From Spirochaetaceae bacterium (GTDB taxonomy: Bacteria > Spirochaetota > Spirochaetia > Treponematales > Treponemataceae): 64,000 bases of DNA. Location: the NCBI GenBank assembly GCA_017936665.1, contig JAGBFB010000029.1, forward strand, positions 185,824 through 249,823, in the 5' to 3' direction. The notes under the pieces are model-generated. The model ran no database searches, had not been told where the DNA came from, and worked only from the letters and a program-made list of their open reading frames with translations. How positions within the stretch are numbered: the stretch's first letter is position 1; every line of letters starts with the position of its first letter. Positions 52,925-62,509 of this stretch are shown here, piece after piece. Position numbers and translations under genes: made by a program.

Positions 52925-54022
52925 TTATTGTTGATAATCTCCGCGAGAAAAATCAATTTTACAATTTATTTTATCAAGTTGTTTTTGTAAAAGAATTAAT
53001 CCTTCTGCACTTTCTTCATTTACAGAAGCCTTGTTGTTGTAAAGTGCGTAATTTTTTCGTTGCTCCATTGGAGAAACATTTGGCATTACAACATTTGCTC
53101 CTGATAAAATTCCCAAAATTCTACCCTCTGGATTTATGCTTGAAAGGGCTGTAGTTGCAGGTAGCAAAACTTTTGGAAACATAATTCTTATTAAAGACAA
53201 AATAAATAGTGTAAGATTTAAATCTCCAGATGGAAATTTTGCAAATTCAGTTTGTTCATGTGGAATGAAAGGTCCAATTCCAACCATTTCTGGTTTTAAA
53301 CTTTGGATAAAACATAAATCTTGAGCAATATCATCTAAAGTTTGAAAAGGCGAACCTACCATAAAACCAGCACCTGTTTGAAATCCTAAATTTTTTAATG
53401 AACGTAAACATTCTAGCCGATTTTTATGGTTCATATTTTTAGGGTGAAGTTTTTGATAATGCTCAGAATTTGCAGTTTCTTCTCTGAGTAAATATCTATC
53501 TGCACCAGCTTGTTTATAAAGAGCATAACTTTCTTTTGATTTTTCTCCAAGGGAAAGTGTTATGGCACAATCTGGATATTTTTCTTTAATGGATTTTATA
53601 AGTTTACAAATAATTTCATCTGTAAAAAAAATATCTTCGCCACCTTGCAACACGAAGGTTCTAAAACCAAGTTCGTAAGCAGTTTTGCAACATTCCATTA
53701 TTTGTTCTGTGGAAAGTCTATATCGTTGAATATTTTGATTTTTACAATTTATTCCACAGTAAAAACATGCGTTTTTGCAATAATTTGAAATTTCAATTAA
53801 AGCTCGAATGTAAATTTTGTTAGAAAAATTTTCTTGTCTAATTTGATTTGCTTTGTTACGAGTGTAGTCAAAAATTAAATCTTTGTTTTGTAATAGAAGT
53901 AAAAAATCATTTTTTTTTATTAAATTTTTTTTATCCTGTACAGAAGCTATAGAAATTTTATCCACAAGAGAAATTAGTTTTTCTTGTAAGCTATTCTCTG
54001 TCTGTTTTTCTATCACTTCCAT
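52925..54022 (-). CDS. hydE: [FeFe]-hydrogenase maturation radical SAM protein HydE
   Basis: 365 residues, BioB-like. Radical SAM cluster motif CKNACFYCGINC (CxxxCxxC) with the extra cysteine, GGEDIFF, and LSLGEKSKESY, YLLREETAN, TGAGFMVGSPFQT in the barrel. HydE takes part in making the dithiolate-bridged cluster. Upstream by 22 bp is the META lipoprotein gene, downstream hydF, all minus strand. NylE-type or PylB enzymes are related, but the HydF partner settles it. Confidence 0.92.
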   Translation of the reverse strand: MEVIEKQTENSLQEKLISLVDKISIASVQDKKNLIKKNDFLLLLQNKDLIFDYTRNKANQIRQENFSNKIYIRALIEISNYCKNACFYCGINCKNQNIQRYRLSTEQIMECCKTAYELGFRTFVLQGGEDIFFTDEIICKLIKSIKEKYPDCAITLSLGEKSKESYALYKQAGADRYLLREETANSEHYQKLHPKNMNHKNRLECLRSLKNLGFQTGAGFMVGSPFQTLDDIAQDLCFIQSLKPEMVGIGPFIPHEQTEFAKFPSGDLNLTLFILSLIRIMFPKVLLPATTALSSINPEGRILGILSGANVVMPNVSPMEQRKNYALYNNKASVNEESAEGLILLQKQLDKINCKIDFSRGDYQQ

Positions 54023-54044
54023 ACAAGGATTTATTCTAATTATT

Positions 54045-54857
54045 TTAGTTTTCTTTGTAAACTAGCAATGTTGTTCCGTCAGCATCTTTTAGAGTTAAAT
54101 TTTTACCTGAAACTTCATAATATTGAACTTGTGAAAGTAAATTTATGATTTGTGATTCAAGTTCCATTAGTTCTGCTGGTCCTGCCATTCTTGTTGTGAT
54201 AAATTGACCGAAAGTCAAAGAACCATCATCTGAAGATGAGTAATCTGAGGCAAAACTATTTACAGATGCGTTTCCAAAAAGTTGTCCACCACCACCAAAT
54301 CCAAGGGTGATTTTATCTTCAAGATTTTCGTCAACAGAAACTACAGCATTTCCATCGTTGTAAAATGTTAAATTCCATGCAGTATTTTCAAGTTTGATTT
54401 CTCTAAAAACAAGAACAGTTTTGTCTTCTTTGTTGCGAATTATTAAATTTGTGTTTCCATCTGTTGTTTCAAAAGAAAATTTTCCACCTTTAGACAAAAT
54501 CTGTAAGTATTCGTTTTCGATAGAAGACGCTTTTTCATCCCCAGCCATCATTGTGGTGATAACATTTGCAACTGTAATTTTTCCTTTATCAAGGAAAGCT
54601 TGTGCACTGTAATTATTTACTCCAGAAAATCCTGAAAGTTGATAATTGAAATCTGTATCAGATTCATTTTTATTTACTGACAAATTTGCAGTAATCTTTT
54701 CTGGAAAATCACCATTTTCTGTAGATAGAACTTTTCCATCTTTTTCGATTTTGATTAAATCCCAATCGGTTGTTGTTTTAGTGTATTCTTCGTTACATCC
54801 CATAATTGTAAAAAAAAGTAACGCAAAAACAATAAAAATGCTAGATAGTTTTTTCAT
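54045..54857 (-). CDS. Lipoprotein with two META/HslJ domains
   Basis: 270 residues. Lipoprotein signal: FFTIMGCNE with the lipobox cysteine at residue 21. Two tandem META (DUF306) repeats follow, each ending in a stretch with N-x-Y/F-A, ITTMMAG or ITTRMAG and a long helix (residues about 80-125 and 200-245). HslJ-type proteins are envelope proteins of uncertain role, some connected with heat or drug stress. It lies between the zinc ABC genes and hydE on the same strand. Confidence 0.85.
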   Translation of the reverse strand: MKKLSSIFIVFALLFFTIMGCNEEYTKTTTDWDLIKIEKDGKVLSTENGDFPEKITANLSVNKNESDTDFNYQLSGFSGVNNYSAQAFLDKGKITVANVITTMMAGDEKASSIENEYLQILSKGGKFSFETTDGNTNLIIRNKEDKTVLVFREIKLENTAWNLTFYNDGNAVVSVDENLEDKITLGFGGGGQLFGNASVNSFASDYSSSDDGSLTFGQFITTRMAGPAELMELESQIINLLSQVQYYEVSGKNLTLKDADGTTLLVYKEN

Positions 54858-54926
54858 AAAATGTTCCTTTTTGTGTAAATTTTTTTATGCTAGACGCATT
54901 ATTTGTAATTATAACAATTTTTATAT

Positions 54927-55745
54927 TTAAAAGATACACTTAATTTTTTCAATAAGTGCAAAAATCATAAAAATTATTAAATTTATTACAACTATTGTTG
55001 CTCCAGCAGGACTTGATATTACAAAACTTAATACAATTCCTAGGAAAAAGCAAATTATTGAAACTATGGTAGCACAAAGTGTAACAGATTTATAACTTTT
55101 AAAAATTCTCATTGCAGAAAGGGCAGGAAAAATTATAAGGCTAGAAATCATCATTGCTCCCATTAATCTCATTCCAATTACAACTGTTAAAGCTGTTAAA
55201 ACTGCAATTAAAGAATTGTAAAGAGAACTTTTTATTCCTGTGGCATTGGAAAAAGTTTCGTCAAAGGTAACGCTAAAAATTGAATTGTAAAAAATAACAA
55301 AAAATCCAACCACAAAAATTGCAAGAACCAAACTGATTATTACATCGGTTTTCCCTATCGAAAGTATGCTACCAAAAAGAAAGGCTGTAACATCTGTATT
55401 TAATCCAGAAGTCATAGAGGTGATTAAAATTCCTAGCGCCATTGCACTTGTGGAAATTAAGGCAACTAGAGAATCTCCTTTTATGTTGGTATTTGAACTT
55501 ACTCTCAAAAGCAAAAATGCAGATAAAACTGTAATTGGAATTGAAATAGCTAAAGGAGATGCGTTTAGTGCCATGGCAATTGCCATAGAACCAAAAGCTA
55601 CATGAGAAAGTCCGTCGCCAATCATTGAGTATCGTTTTAGCACAAGTGGAACTCCTAAAAGTGCTGAACAAACAGCAATTAGCGAGCCTGCCAAAAATGC
55701 GTTTATGATAAATGTATAAGAAAAAATTTCAGAAATTAGACTCAT
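54927..55745 (-). CDS. znuB: Metal ABC transporter permease (ZnuB/TroC family)
   Basis: 272 residues, about eight membrane segments. ABC-3 family signatures: SMIGDGLSHVAFGSMA, a central GSILSIGKTDV, and VIGMRLMGAMMISSLIIFPA. It imports Zn or Mn with the preceding ATPase, whose gene it overlaps by one base. No substrate-binding protein gene (ZnuA/TroA) lies nearby. Confidence 0.9.
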   Translation of the reverse strand: MSLISEIFSYTFIINAFLAGSLIAVCSALLGVPLVLKRYSMIGDGLSHVAFGSMAIAMALNASPLAISIPITVLSAFLLLRVSSNTNIKGDSLVALISTSAMALGILITSMTSGLNTDVTAFLFGSILSIGKTDVIISLVLAIFVVGFFVIFYNSIFSVTFDETFSNATGIKSSLYNSLIAVLTALTVVIGMRLMGAMMISSLIIFPALSAMRIFKSYKSVTLCATIVSIICFFLGIVLSFVISSPAGATIVVINLIIFMIFALIEKIKCIF

Positions 55746-56551
55746 CAGTTTTCCTCTTTTTTATTTTCAGTATGATGATGGTTTTTCAATATGATGTGAC
55801 TTGCTTTGCAATCATGTGTGTTACAATCTGTAGAACTTCCGCAAGAACAATGTGTTGAACAAACTTCCATATTAGAAAGATTATTGTAAAATTCAGTTTT
55901 TGCATAATCTTTAGAGGTTCCAAAAAATAAAGCTTTTTTATCCAGATGCAAAATATGACTTGCTTGATTTACAGCCCTGTGAATATCATGACTTATCATT
56001 ATGATTGCAAGTTTTTCTTCTGTATTTAATTTTTTTATCAATTCATAAAGTTCATCGGTTATGGAAGGATCTAAGCCTGTAACAGGTTCGTCCAAAATAA
56101 GCAAATCTTTAGCTGAACACAAGGCTCTTGCCAAAAGAACTCGTTGTTGCTGTCCTCCTGAAAGTTCTTTGAAAGATGATTTTACCAAATGTGAAATTCC
56201 AAGTTTATTCATATTTTCTAAGGCGATTTTTTTATCTTCCTTTGTGTAAAATGAAAATATTTTTTTTCTGCTTAAAGTTCCTGAAAGTACCACTTCAAAC
56301 ACTGAAGCAGGAAAATCCCTTTGAATTAAAGTTTGTTGAGGTAAATATCCAAGAGAAATTTTTTGTATTTTAGAAATTGTGCCAGTAAAATTTTTATTTA
56401 AGCCTAAAAGTGTTTTTATCAAAGTTGATTTTCCAGAACCATTTGCTCCAACAATACACAAATATTCTCCAGAATTGATTGAAAAACTAACATCTTCTAT
56501 CGCTTGATAAGAACCATAAAAACAATTTAGATTTTTACATTCTAAAATCAC
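55745..56551 (-). CDS. znuC: Metal ABC transporter ATPase with Cys/His-rich tail (ZnuC)
   Basis: 268 residues. Walker A IVGANGSGKSTLIK, Q-loop LGYLPQ, signature LSGGQQQRVLLARAL, Walker B LLILDEPVTGLD, H-loop SHD. The last 45 residues add CSTHCSCGSSTDCNTHDC and NHHHTE, a soft-metal binding tail absent from most ZnuC proteins. It may sense cytosolic metal and slow uptake, which is inference. Divergent from the ABC exporter gene at 56724. Confidence 0.9.
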   Translation of the reverse strand: MILECKNLNCFYGSYQAIEDVSFSINSGEYLCIVGANGSGKSTLIKTLLGLNKNFTGTISKIQKISLGYLPQQTLIQRDFPASVFEVVLSGTLSRKKIFSFYTKEDKKIALENMNKLGISHLVKSSFKELSGGQQQRVLLARALCSAKDLLILDEPVTGLDPSITDELYELIKKLNTEEKLAIIMISHDIHRAVNQASHILHLDKKALFFGTSKDYAKTEFYNNLSNMEVCSTHCSCGSSTDCNTHDCKASHIILKNHHHTENKKEEN

Positions 56552-56689
56552 TTGAATTTGCCCCCAAATAACTAAATCCTACAAAATAAGTTTACAAATC
56601 CTATAAAAAAAACTCAAGTAGAATTTCATCTTTCTTCTTTCATCCGATTGTATTTATCGATTTCACATTGTTAAATAACAAAAATTTTA

Positions 56690-56717
56690 TTGATTTTTTT
56701 TTCAAAAATGATAAATT
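56690..56717 (+). promoter_or_regulatory. Promoter of the ABC exporter operon, leaderless geometry
   Basis: TTGATT (56690-56695), 16-bp spacer, TAAATT (56712-56717), 6 bp to ATG 56724; no ribosome-binding site before the ATG. Confidence 0.5.
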
Positions 56718-56723
56718 ATTTTT

Positions 56724-58466
56724 ATGTCTACAATAAAAAAATTATTATCAGGTTTAGAAACAAAATACAAAATCAATTCAATACTTTCTCCTATTATGAT
56801 GGTTGGGGAAGTCGTAATGGAAGTTTTTATTCCTACTATAATGGCAAAAATTATTGATGTGGGAATTGCAAATCATGATGCAAACTATGTAATAAAAGTT
56901 GGTTTAATTATGGTAGCCGTTTCAGTTCTTTCGTTAATGTTCGGTGTACTTTCTGGACGCTTTGCGGCAACTGGTGCTTTAGGATTTGCAAAAAATTTAA
57001 GAAGAAAACTTTTTAACAAAGTACAAGATTTTTCTTTTGCAAATTGCGATAAATTTTCTACACCATCTCTTATTACTCGATTAACTACTGATGTTACAAG
57101 CACTCAAAATACATACATGATGATAATCCGAAGTTGTATTCGTTCTCCAATTATGTTTATTAGTGCAATCATCATGAGTTTTTCCATAAATTCTAAGTTG
57201 GCTCTTATTTTTTTAGTTGCAATTCCTTTAATAGCAATTCCTGTTGCTTTGATTGCAATAAAAGCCTTTCCTCGTTTTAGAGTAATGATGAAAAAATACG
57301 ATGGATTGAACGCTGATGTACAAGAAAATCTTAATGGAATAAGAGTTGTAAAAGCCTTTGTACGAGAAGATTACGAAACAAAAGATTTTGATAAAATTGC
57401 AGATGATTTGCGTAAAACTCAAGTTAAAGCCGAAAAATTAGTAATTTTGAACATGCCAATTATGCAACTTGTAATGTATCTTTCTACAATCGCAATGTTG
57501 TGGTTTGGTGGAAATATGATTATTTCAAAAACCATGGAAACTGGAGAGTTAATCAGTTTTATCACTTATCTTTCTCAAATTTTGATGTCTTTAATGATGA
57601 TTTCTATGATTTTTATCATGCTTGTAATGTCTAGAGCAAGTATCTCAAGAATTATGGAAATTCTTGATGAAGAAATTGATATTGAAAATCCTGAAAAATC
57701 AATTCCATGTGAAAGTGTAATTGACGGTTCAATCAAATTTGATAATGTAAGTTTTAGTTACGACAAAACTGAAAAAGATATTGTTTTATCAGATGTAAAT
57801 ATTGAAATTCCATCTGGTTACACAGTTGGAATTATTGGCGGAACAGGTTCTTCTAAATCAACTTTGGTACAACTTATTCCTCGGCTTTATGATACTTTAC
57901 ATGGAGAAGTTTTTGTTAGCGGAAAAAATGTAAAAGATTACAATCTAAAAACTTTGCGAGATTCAGTGGCGATGGTTTTGCAAAAAAATGTTTTGTTTTC
58001 TGGAACTATAAAAGAAAATCTTCGTTGGGGAAATCCTGAAGCAACAGATGAACAACTTATTGAAGCCTGTAAATCTTCTTGTGCTCACGATTTTATTTCA
58101 GCCTTTCCTGATGGATATGAAACTCAACTTGGACAAGGAGGTGTAAATCTTTCTGGTGGACAAAAGCAACGAATTTGTATTGCACGAGCATTGCTTAAAA
58201 AACCAAAAATTTTAATTTTAGATGATAGCACTAGTGCAGTTGATACTGCCACCGATTTTTCAATTAGGCAAGCTTTATCAAATACACTTAAAGAAACAAC
58301 AAAGATTATTATTGCTCAACGAATTTCTTCTGTAAAAGATTCTGATGTGATTTATGTTATGGATGAAGGAAAAATTGTTGCCAGTGGAAATCATCAGCAG
58401 TTATTGGAAACTTCCGAAATTTATCGCGAAGTTTATGAATCTCAGCAAAATAGCAAAATGGAATAA
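56724..58466 (+). CDS. ABC exporter half-transporter A (degenerate ATP site)
   Basis: 580 residues: six membrane helices (to about 320) and a nucleotide-binding domain. Walker A GGTGSSKSTLVQLIPRLYD, signature LSGGQKQRICIARAL, Walker B ILILDDSTSAVD in which the catalytic Glu is Asp, and H-loop changed to Q (IIAQRISS). These changes mark the degenerate subunit of heterodimeric multidrug/lipid exporters. It adjoins subunit B with 15 bp between them. Confidence 0.9.
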   Translation: MSTIKKLLSGLETKYKINSILSPIMMVGEVVMEVFIPTIMAKIIDVGIANHDANYVIKVGLIMVAVSVLSLMFGVLSGRFAATGALGFAKNLRRKLFNKVQDFSFANCDKFSTPSLITRLTTDVTSTQNTYMMIIRSCIRSPIMFISAIIMSFSINSKLALIFLVAIPLIAIPVALIAIKAFPRFRVMMKKYDGLNADVQENLNGIRVVKAFVREDYETKDFDKIADDLRKTQVKAEKLVILNMPIMQLVMYLSTIAMLWFGGNMIISKTMETGELISFITYLSQILMSLMMISMIFIMLVMSRASISRIMEILDEEIDIENPEKSIPCESVIDGSIKFDNVSFSYDKTEKDIVLSDVNIEIPSGYTVGIIGGTGSSKSTLVQLIPRLYDTLHGEVFVSGKNVKDYNLKTLRDSVAMVLQKNVLFSGTIKENLRWGNPEATDEQLIEACKSSCAHDFISAFPDGYETQLGQGGVNLSGGQKQRICIARALLKKPKILILDDSTSAVDTATDFSIRQALSNTLKETTKIIIAQRISSVKDSDVIYVMDEGKIVASGNHQQLLETSEIYREVYESQQNSKME

Positions 58467-58481
58467 GGCAGGAAGTTTGAT

Positions 58482-60356
58482 ATGGCAAAAATGGGAGCAA
58501 AAACAAATCCGATGGCAAAGCCTAAAAATACTTTAGAAACAATAAAACGACTTTTAAAATATATTGGGCAAAGTAAGGGCTTGTTAATCATAGTTTTCTT
58601 TTGTATTTTGATTAGTTCAGGGGCAAGCATCGCAGGAAATTATTTACTAAAACCTGTTTTAAATAATTACATTTTGCCTTTAATCGGGCAAGAAAATCCA
58701 AATTTAACAAATTTTATTACGATTCTTTCTGTTATGGCATTGATTTATATTGCTGGAGTTATTGCAGGTTTTATCAATAACAGAATTATGCTTCATATTT
58801 CAACTAAAACCTTGTATAAAATTCGTACAGAACTTTTTACTCACATGGAAAAATTGCCAATAAGTTATTTTGACACTCATTCCCATGGTGAAATAATGAG
58901 TTTGTACACAAATGATACAGATACTTTGCGAGAAATGATGAGTCAAGCCTTACCACAAATGATGAATTCTTTGTTAACAGTAATTTCATCTTTTGTATTG
59001 ATGCTTTTTCTTTCTCCAGTTTTAACTTGTGTCGTTATTTTAATGCTTATTTTGATGGTTTTTCTTACAGGAAAAATCGGAAAGCACAGTGGAAAAGCTT
59101 TTAAAGCACAACAACAAAGTTTAGGTGCTGTAAACGGTTTTATTGAAGAAATGATTGAAGGGCAGAAAGTTGTAAAAGTTTTTACCCGAGAAAATCAAGT
59201 AAAAGAAGACTTTGAAAAATTAAATAATCAACTTTGTGAAGCAGGAACTCGAGCAAATATTCTTGCAAATATCCTCATGCCAATGATGAATAATCTAGGT
59301 CACATAAATTACGCCATTACAGCAATTTTTGGTGTTCTAATGATTATTTCAAGAAAACTTGATTTAGGTACTGTTGTTGCTTTTTTACAATATTCAAAGA
59401 GTTTTTCTCATCCTATAACTCAAATGTCTCAGTTGTTTAATGGAATTTTAAACTCATTAGCAGGAGCTGAAAGAATTTTTGCCATGATTGATACTCCTAT
59501 CGAAGTTTCAGAAGGAAAAATTTCACTTGTAAACGCAAATATTCTTCCTGACGGAAAAATTACTCCTGCATTTTTAACAACAAAACAATGGGCTTGGAGA
59601 GATGGAGAAACTTACATCAAACTTGAAGGAAAAGTTGAATTCAAAAACGTTGATTTTAGTTACGACGGAAAGAAAACTGTTTTGCACGATATAAATTTAA
59701 CAGCGCTTCCGGGGCAAAAAGTTGCACTTGTAGGTTCAACAGGTTCTGGAAAAACAACTGTAACTAATTTGATAAATCGATTTTACGATGTTCCCGACGG
59801 AAAGATTTTTTATGACGGAATTGATATTAACAAAATTGATAAACTAGATTTGCGTCGTTCACTTTCGATTGTTTTACAAGATACTCATCTTTTTACAGGA
59901 ACAATTGCTGATAATATTCGCTACGGAAACCTTGATGCAAGCCGTAAAGAAATTGAAGATGCTGCAAAACTTGCCAATGCAGACTATTTTATTCGTCACC
60001 TGCCAGAAGGCTACGATACTGTAATTTCTGCAGATGGTGGAAATTTAAGTCAGGGACAATGCCAACTTTTAGCAATTGCCCGAGCTGCTATAGCAAATCC
60101 TCCTGTTTTGATTTTAGATGAAGCTACAAGTTCAATTGATACTCGCACCGAATCTTTAATTCAAAAAGGAATGGATAGTCTTATGGAAGGAAGAACAGTT
60201 TTTGTAATTGCACATCGTCTTTCAACCGTACGAAATTCTGATAAAATCGTAGTTCTCGACAAAGGAAGAATCATCGAGGAAGGAAATCACGAAGAACTTC
60301 TTGCTTTGAAAGGTAAATATTATCAGTTATACACTGGCGCATTTGAGTTAGACTAG
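58482..60356 (+). CDS. ABC exporter half-transporter B (catalytic)
   Basis: 624 residues, six membrane helices followed by a canonical nucleotide-binding domain: Walker A VGSTGSGKTTVTNLI, signature LSQGQCQLLAIARA, Walker B VLILDEATSSIDTRTE with the catalytic glutamate, H-loop FVIAHRLST. Pairs with the degenerate subunit A. An insertion before the ATPase (KITPAFLTTKQWAWRDGETY) is typical of clostridial/spirochaetal members. Substrate unknown. Confidence 0.92.
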   Translation: MAKMGAKTNPMAKPKNTLETIKRLLKYIGQSKGLLIIVFFCILISSGASIAGNYLLKPVLNNYILPLIGQENPNLTNFITILSVMALIYIAGVIAGFINNRIMLHISTKTLYKIRTELFTHMEKLPISYFDTHSHGEIMSLYTNDTDTLREMMSQALPQMMNSLLTVISSFVLMLFLSPVLTCVVILMLILMVFLTGKIGKHSGKAFKAQQQSLGAVNGFIEEMIEGQKVVKVFTRENQVKEDFEKLNNQLCEAGTRANILANILMPMMNNLGHINYAITAIFGVLMIISRKLDLGTVVAFLQYSKSFSHPITQMSQLFNGILNSLAGAERIFAMIDTPIEVSEGKISLVNANILPDGKITPAFLTTKQWAWRDGETYIKLEGKVEFKNVDFSYDGKKTVLHDINLTALPGQKVALVGSTGSGKTTVTNLINRFYDVPDGKIFYDGIDINKIDKLDLRRSLSIVLQDTHLFTGTIADNIRYGNLDASRKEIEDAAKLANADYFIRHLPEGYDTVISADGGNLSQGQCQLLAIARAAIANPPVLILDEATSSIDTRTESLIQKGMDSLMEGRTVFVIAHRLSTVRNSDKIVVLDKGRIIEEGNHEELLALKGKYYQLYTGAFELD

Positions 60357-60372
60357 AACACCTTAAAATAAA

Positions 60373-60491
60373 TTACAGAAAACACATTTCGTAAACGCAA
60401 AAAATAAAATGCAATTTTCAGCTTGACGCTACCGCTAGACGCTAAAAATCGCATTTTATTTTTTACGAAACAATTTATTTTTTTTCTGTAA
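60373..60491. repeat. Large nested inverted repeat between convergent genes
   Basis: Three nested arm pairs: 60373-60382/60482-60491, 60387-60393/60464-60470 and 60399-60412/60451-60464. The loop holds the direct repeat GACGCTA (60424-60430 and 60438-60443, partial). It lies between the + strand exporter operon and the - strand SulP gene and could be a bidirectional terminator or a small palindromic element. The rest of the gap (60492-60673) holds no convincing gene; a 70-codon frame there is not protein-like. Confidence 0.65.
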
Positions 60492-60673
60492 ATATTTTAA
60501 CTCATCCCAATTTTGTGTAAAAAACTTTTTTATGCTCAGTGCAAAAAACTTGTAAAAGAAACTAAGTGTAGAACTTGCGTAAACAAAAAAGAAACAAACG
60601 AAGCCTTGCAAGCGAAGCGCAGCACCAGCGAGTTTGGGACTTTTTTGTTGAAAGCAAGTTCTAGTACAAATCT

Positions 60674-62347
60674 CTATTTTACAAGATTTTCTGCACGCTG
60701 TAGTGCTTTATCAATATGGTCGTAGATATTTTCTTCTCCAAGAATTTTTGCCATACCAGTTTTTTGTAACAAAAGATAAGGCTGAGTGTGAATTCCTGAA
60801 AGAACTATTGTTACACCTTTTTTATCACAAGCTTCTTTAAGTTGTTCTAAAGCTCTTAATCCACCAGCATCAAGATAAATTGTATTACGCATTCTCAAAA
60901 TAATTACTTTGTAATCAATTTTTGCTCGTTCAACGGATTGTTCAAATTTCTGTACAGTTCCAAAGAATAAAGGTCCTTCAATTTCATAAACCAAAACCCC
61001 AGTAGGAATTTCTAATGATTCTTCTGCTGTATCAGGATTTATAGGATTTACTGTTGTAATTCCACCTACAATGGAACTTCTTTGCTCTCTAACTTCTGAA
61101 ACATCAATCATTTTTTTGATAAAGAAGAAAGCTGCAAATAAAAGACCTACTTCAATAGCTACAGTTAAGTCAATAAAGATTGTGATAACAAAAGTTACTA
61201 ACAAAACAGTGATATCAGATTTTTGACCTTTGAAAATTCCCTTAATTGCAGGAAATCCAGCCATATTCCATGAAACACTGACTAAAACTGCTGCTAATGC
61301 TGCCATCGGAATGTAAACAACAAATCTTCCAAGAACAAGCATGATAAGTAACAAAGTGATAGCGTGAATAATTCCTGCAATTGGAGTTCTTCCTCCATTT
61401 TTGATATTTGTGGCAGTTCGTGCTATTGCACCAGTTGCTGGAATTCCACCAAAAAGTGGGCTTGCTATATTTGCAATTCCTTGTGCAATTAATTCTGTGT
61501 TTGAATCATGTTTACTTCCTATCATACCGTCAGCAACAACTGCACTTAAAAGAGATTCAATGGCTGCTAAAACTGCAATTGAAATTGCTGTTGGAAAAAG
61601 ATCTATAATTTGATTCAAGTTGAAAGCAGGAAGAGTAGGGGCAGGAAGTGATGAAGGAATTGCTCCGTATCTGCTTCCGATTGTATCAGTTTGCCAACCT
61701 AAAGTTTTATTTATTAAAAGATTTACAAGAGTTGCAAGAATGATAACAATAAGAGAACCTGGAATTTTCTTGTTTATTTTTGGCCACAAGAAGATAATTA
61801 CTAAACTTACAAGTGCCATTCCAAAAGAATACCAATTTATTGTGTTAAAACATTCTGCGTAAACTTTTATTTTGCCAACAAAATCACCAGGCATCTTTCC
61901 TGTTGTAAGTCCGAAAAAGTCTCCGATTTGAGTAGTAAAAATTGTTACAGCGATACCAGCGGTAAATCCTGTGATAATTGTGTATGGAATAAATTTAACA
62001 AGTCCACCCAGTTTGAATGCTCCCATTAAAACAAGCAAAATTCCTGCTAAAATTGTTGCAATCATCAATCCTGAGTATCCAAAATTTTGAATTACACCGT
62101 AAACGATAACTACAAAAGCCCCTGTAGGACCACCAATTTGAACTTTGCTTCCACCCAAAACTGAAATTAAAAATCCAGCAATGATAGCAGTGTAAATTCC
62201 TCGTTCTGGTTCAACACCACTTGCAATTGCAAAGGCGATTGCTAAAGGAAGTGCTACAATTCCCACGATAATACCTGCTGATAAATCTTTAAGGAAAATT
62301 TTTGAATTGTAACCTTTTAATGATTTTAACAATTCTGGCTTAAACAT
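60674..62347 (-). CDS. SulP-family anion transporter with STAS domain
   Basis: 557 residues. About twelve membrane segments with the SulP hallmarks LSAGIIVGIVALPLAIAFAIASGV, QIGGPTGAFVV and GGIPATGAIARTATNIKNGG, then a cytosolic STAS domain from about residue 440 (FEQSVERAKIDYKVIILRMR, LDAGGLRALEQL). SulP proteins move sulfate, bicarbonate or dicarboxylates; the substrate cannot be told from sequence. GGGAG precedes the ATG. Confidence 0.92.
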   Translation of the reverse strand: MFKPELLKSLKGYNSKIFLKDLSAGIIVGIVALPLAIAFAIASGVEPERGIYTAIIAGFLISVLGGSKVQIGGPTGAFVVIVYGVIQNFGYSGLMIATILAGILLVLMGAFKLGGLVKFIPYTIITGFTAGIAVTIFTTQIGDFFGLTTGKMPGDFVGKIKVYAECFNTINWYSFGMALVSLVIIFLWPKINKKIPGSLIVIILATLVNLLINKTLGWQTDTIGSRYGAIPSSLPAPTLPAFNLNQIIDLFPTAISIAVLAAIESLLSAVVADGMIGSKHDSNTELIAQGIANIASPLFGGIPATGAIARTATNIKNGGRTPIAGIIHAITLLLIMLVLGRFVVYIPMAALAAVLVSVSWNMAGFPAIKGIFKGQKSDITVLLVTFVITIFIDLTVAIEVGLLFAAFFFIKKMIDVSEVREQRSSIVGGITTVNPINPDTAEESLEIPTGVLVYEIEGPLFFGTVQKFEQSVERAKIDYKVIILRMRNTIYLDAGGLRALEQLKEACDKKGVTIVLSGIHTQPYLLLQKTGMAKILGEENIYDHIDKALQRAENLVK

Positions 62348-62509
62348 ATTTTAAAACTCCCATGTAATAAAAATGGCCAAATCGTAAAAAAAAATGAAAG
62401 TATTGCGGTTTGGTACTTTTTTATGTTGTTTTTTAGAAGTTTGTATCTTTTAAAGCCTTTTGTCAAGTTGATTGCTATTAAATGTGGATTTTCGGATACG
62501 ATATATAAT

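Noticed and set aside
60513..60725. 70-codon frame downstream of the ABC exporter
   Set aside because: Overlaps the SulP gene end, has low-complexity AT-rich sequence and no ribosome-binding site.
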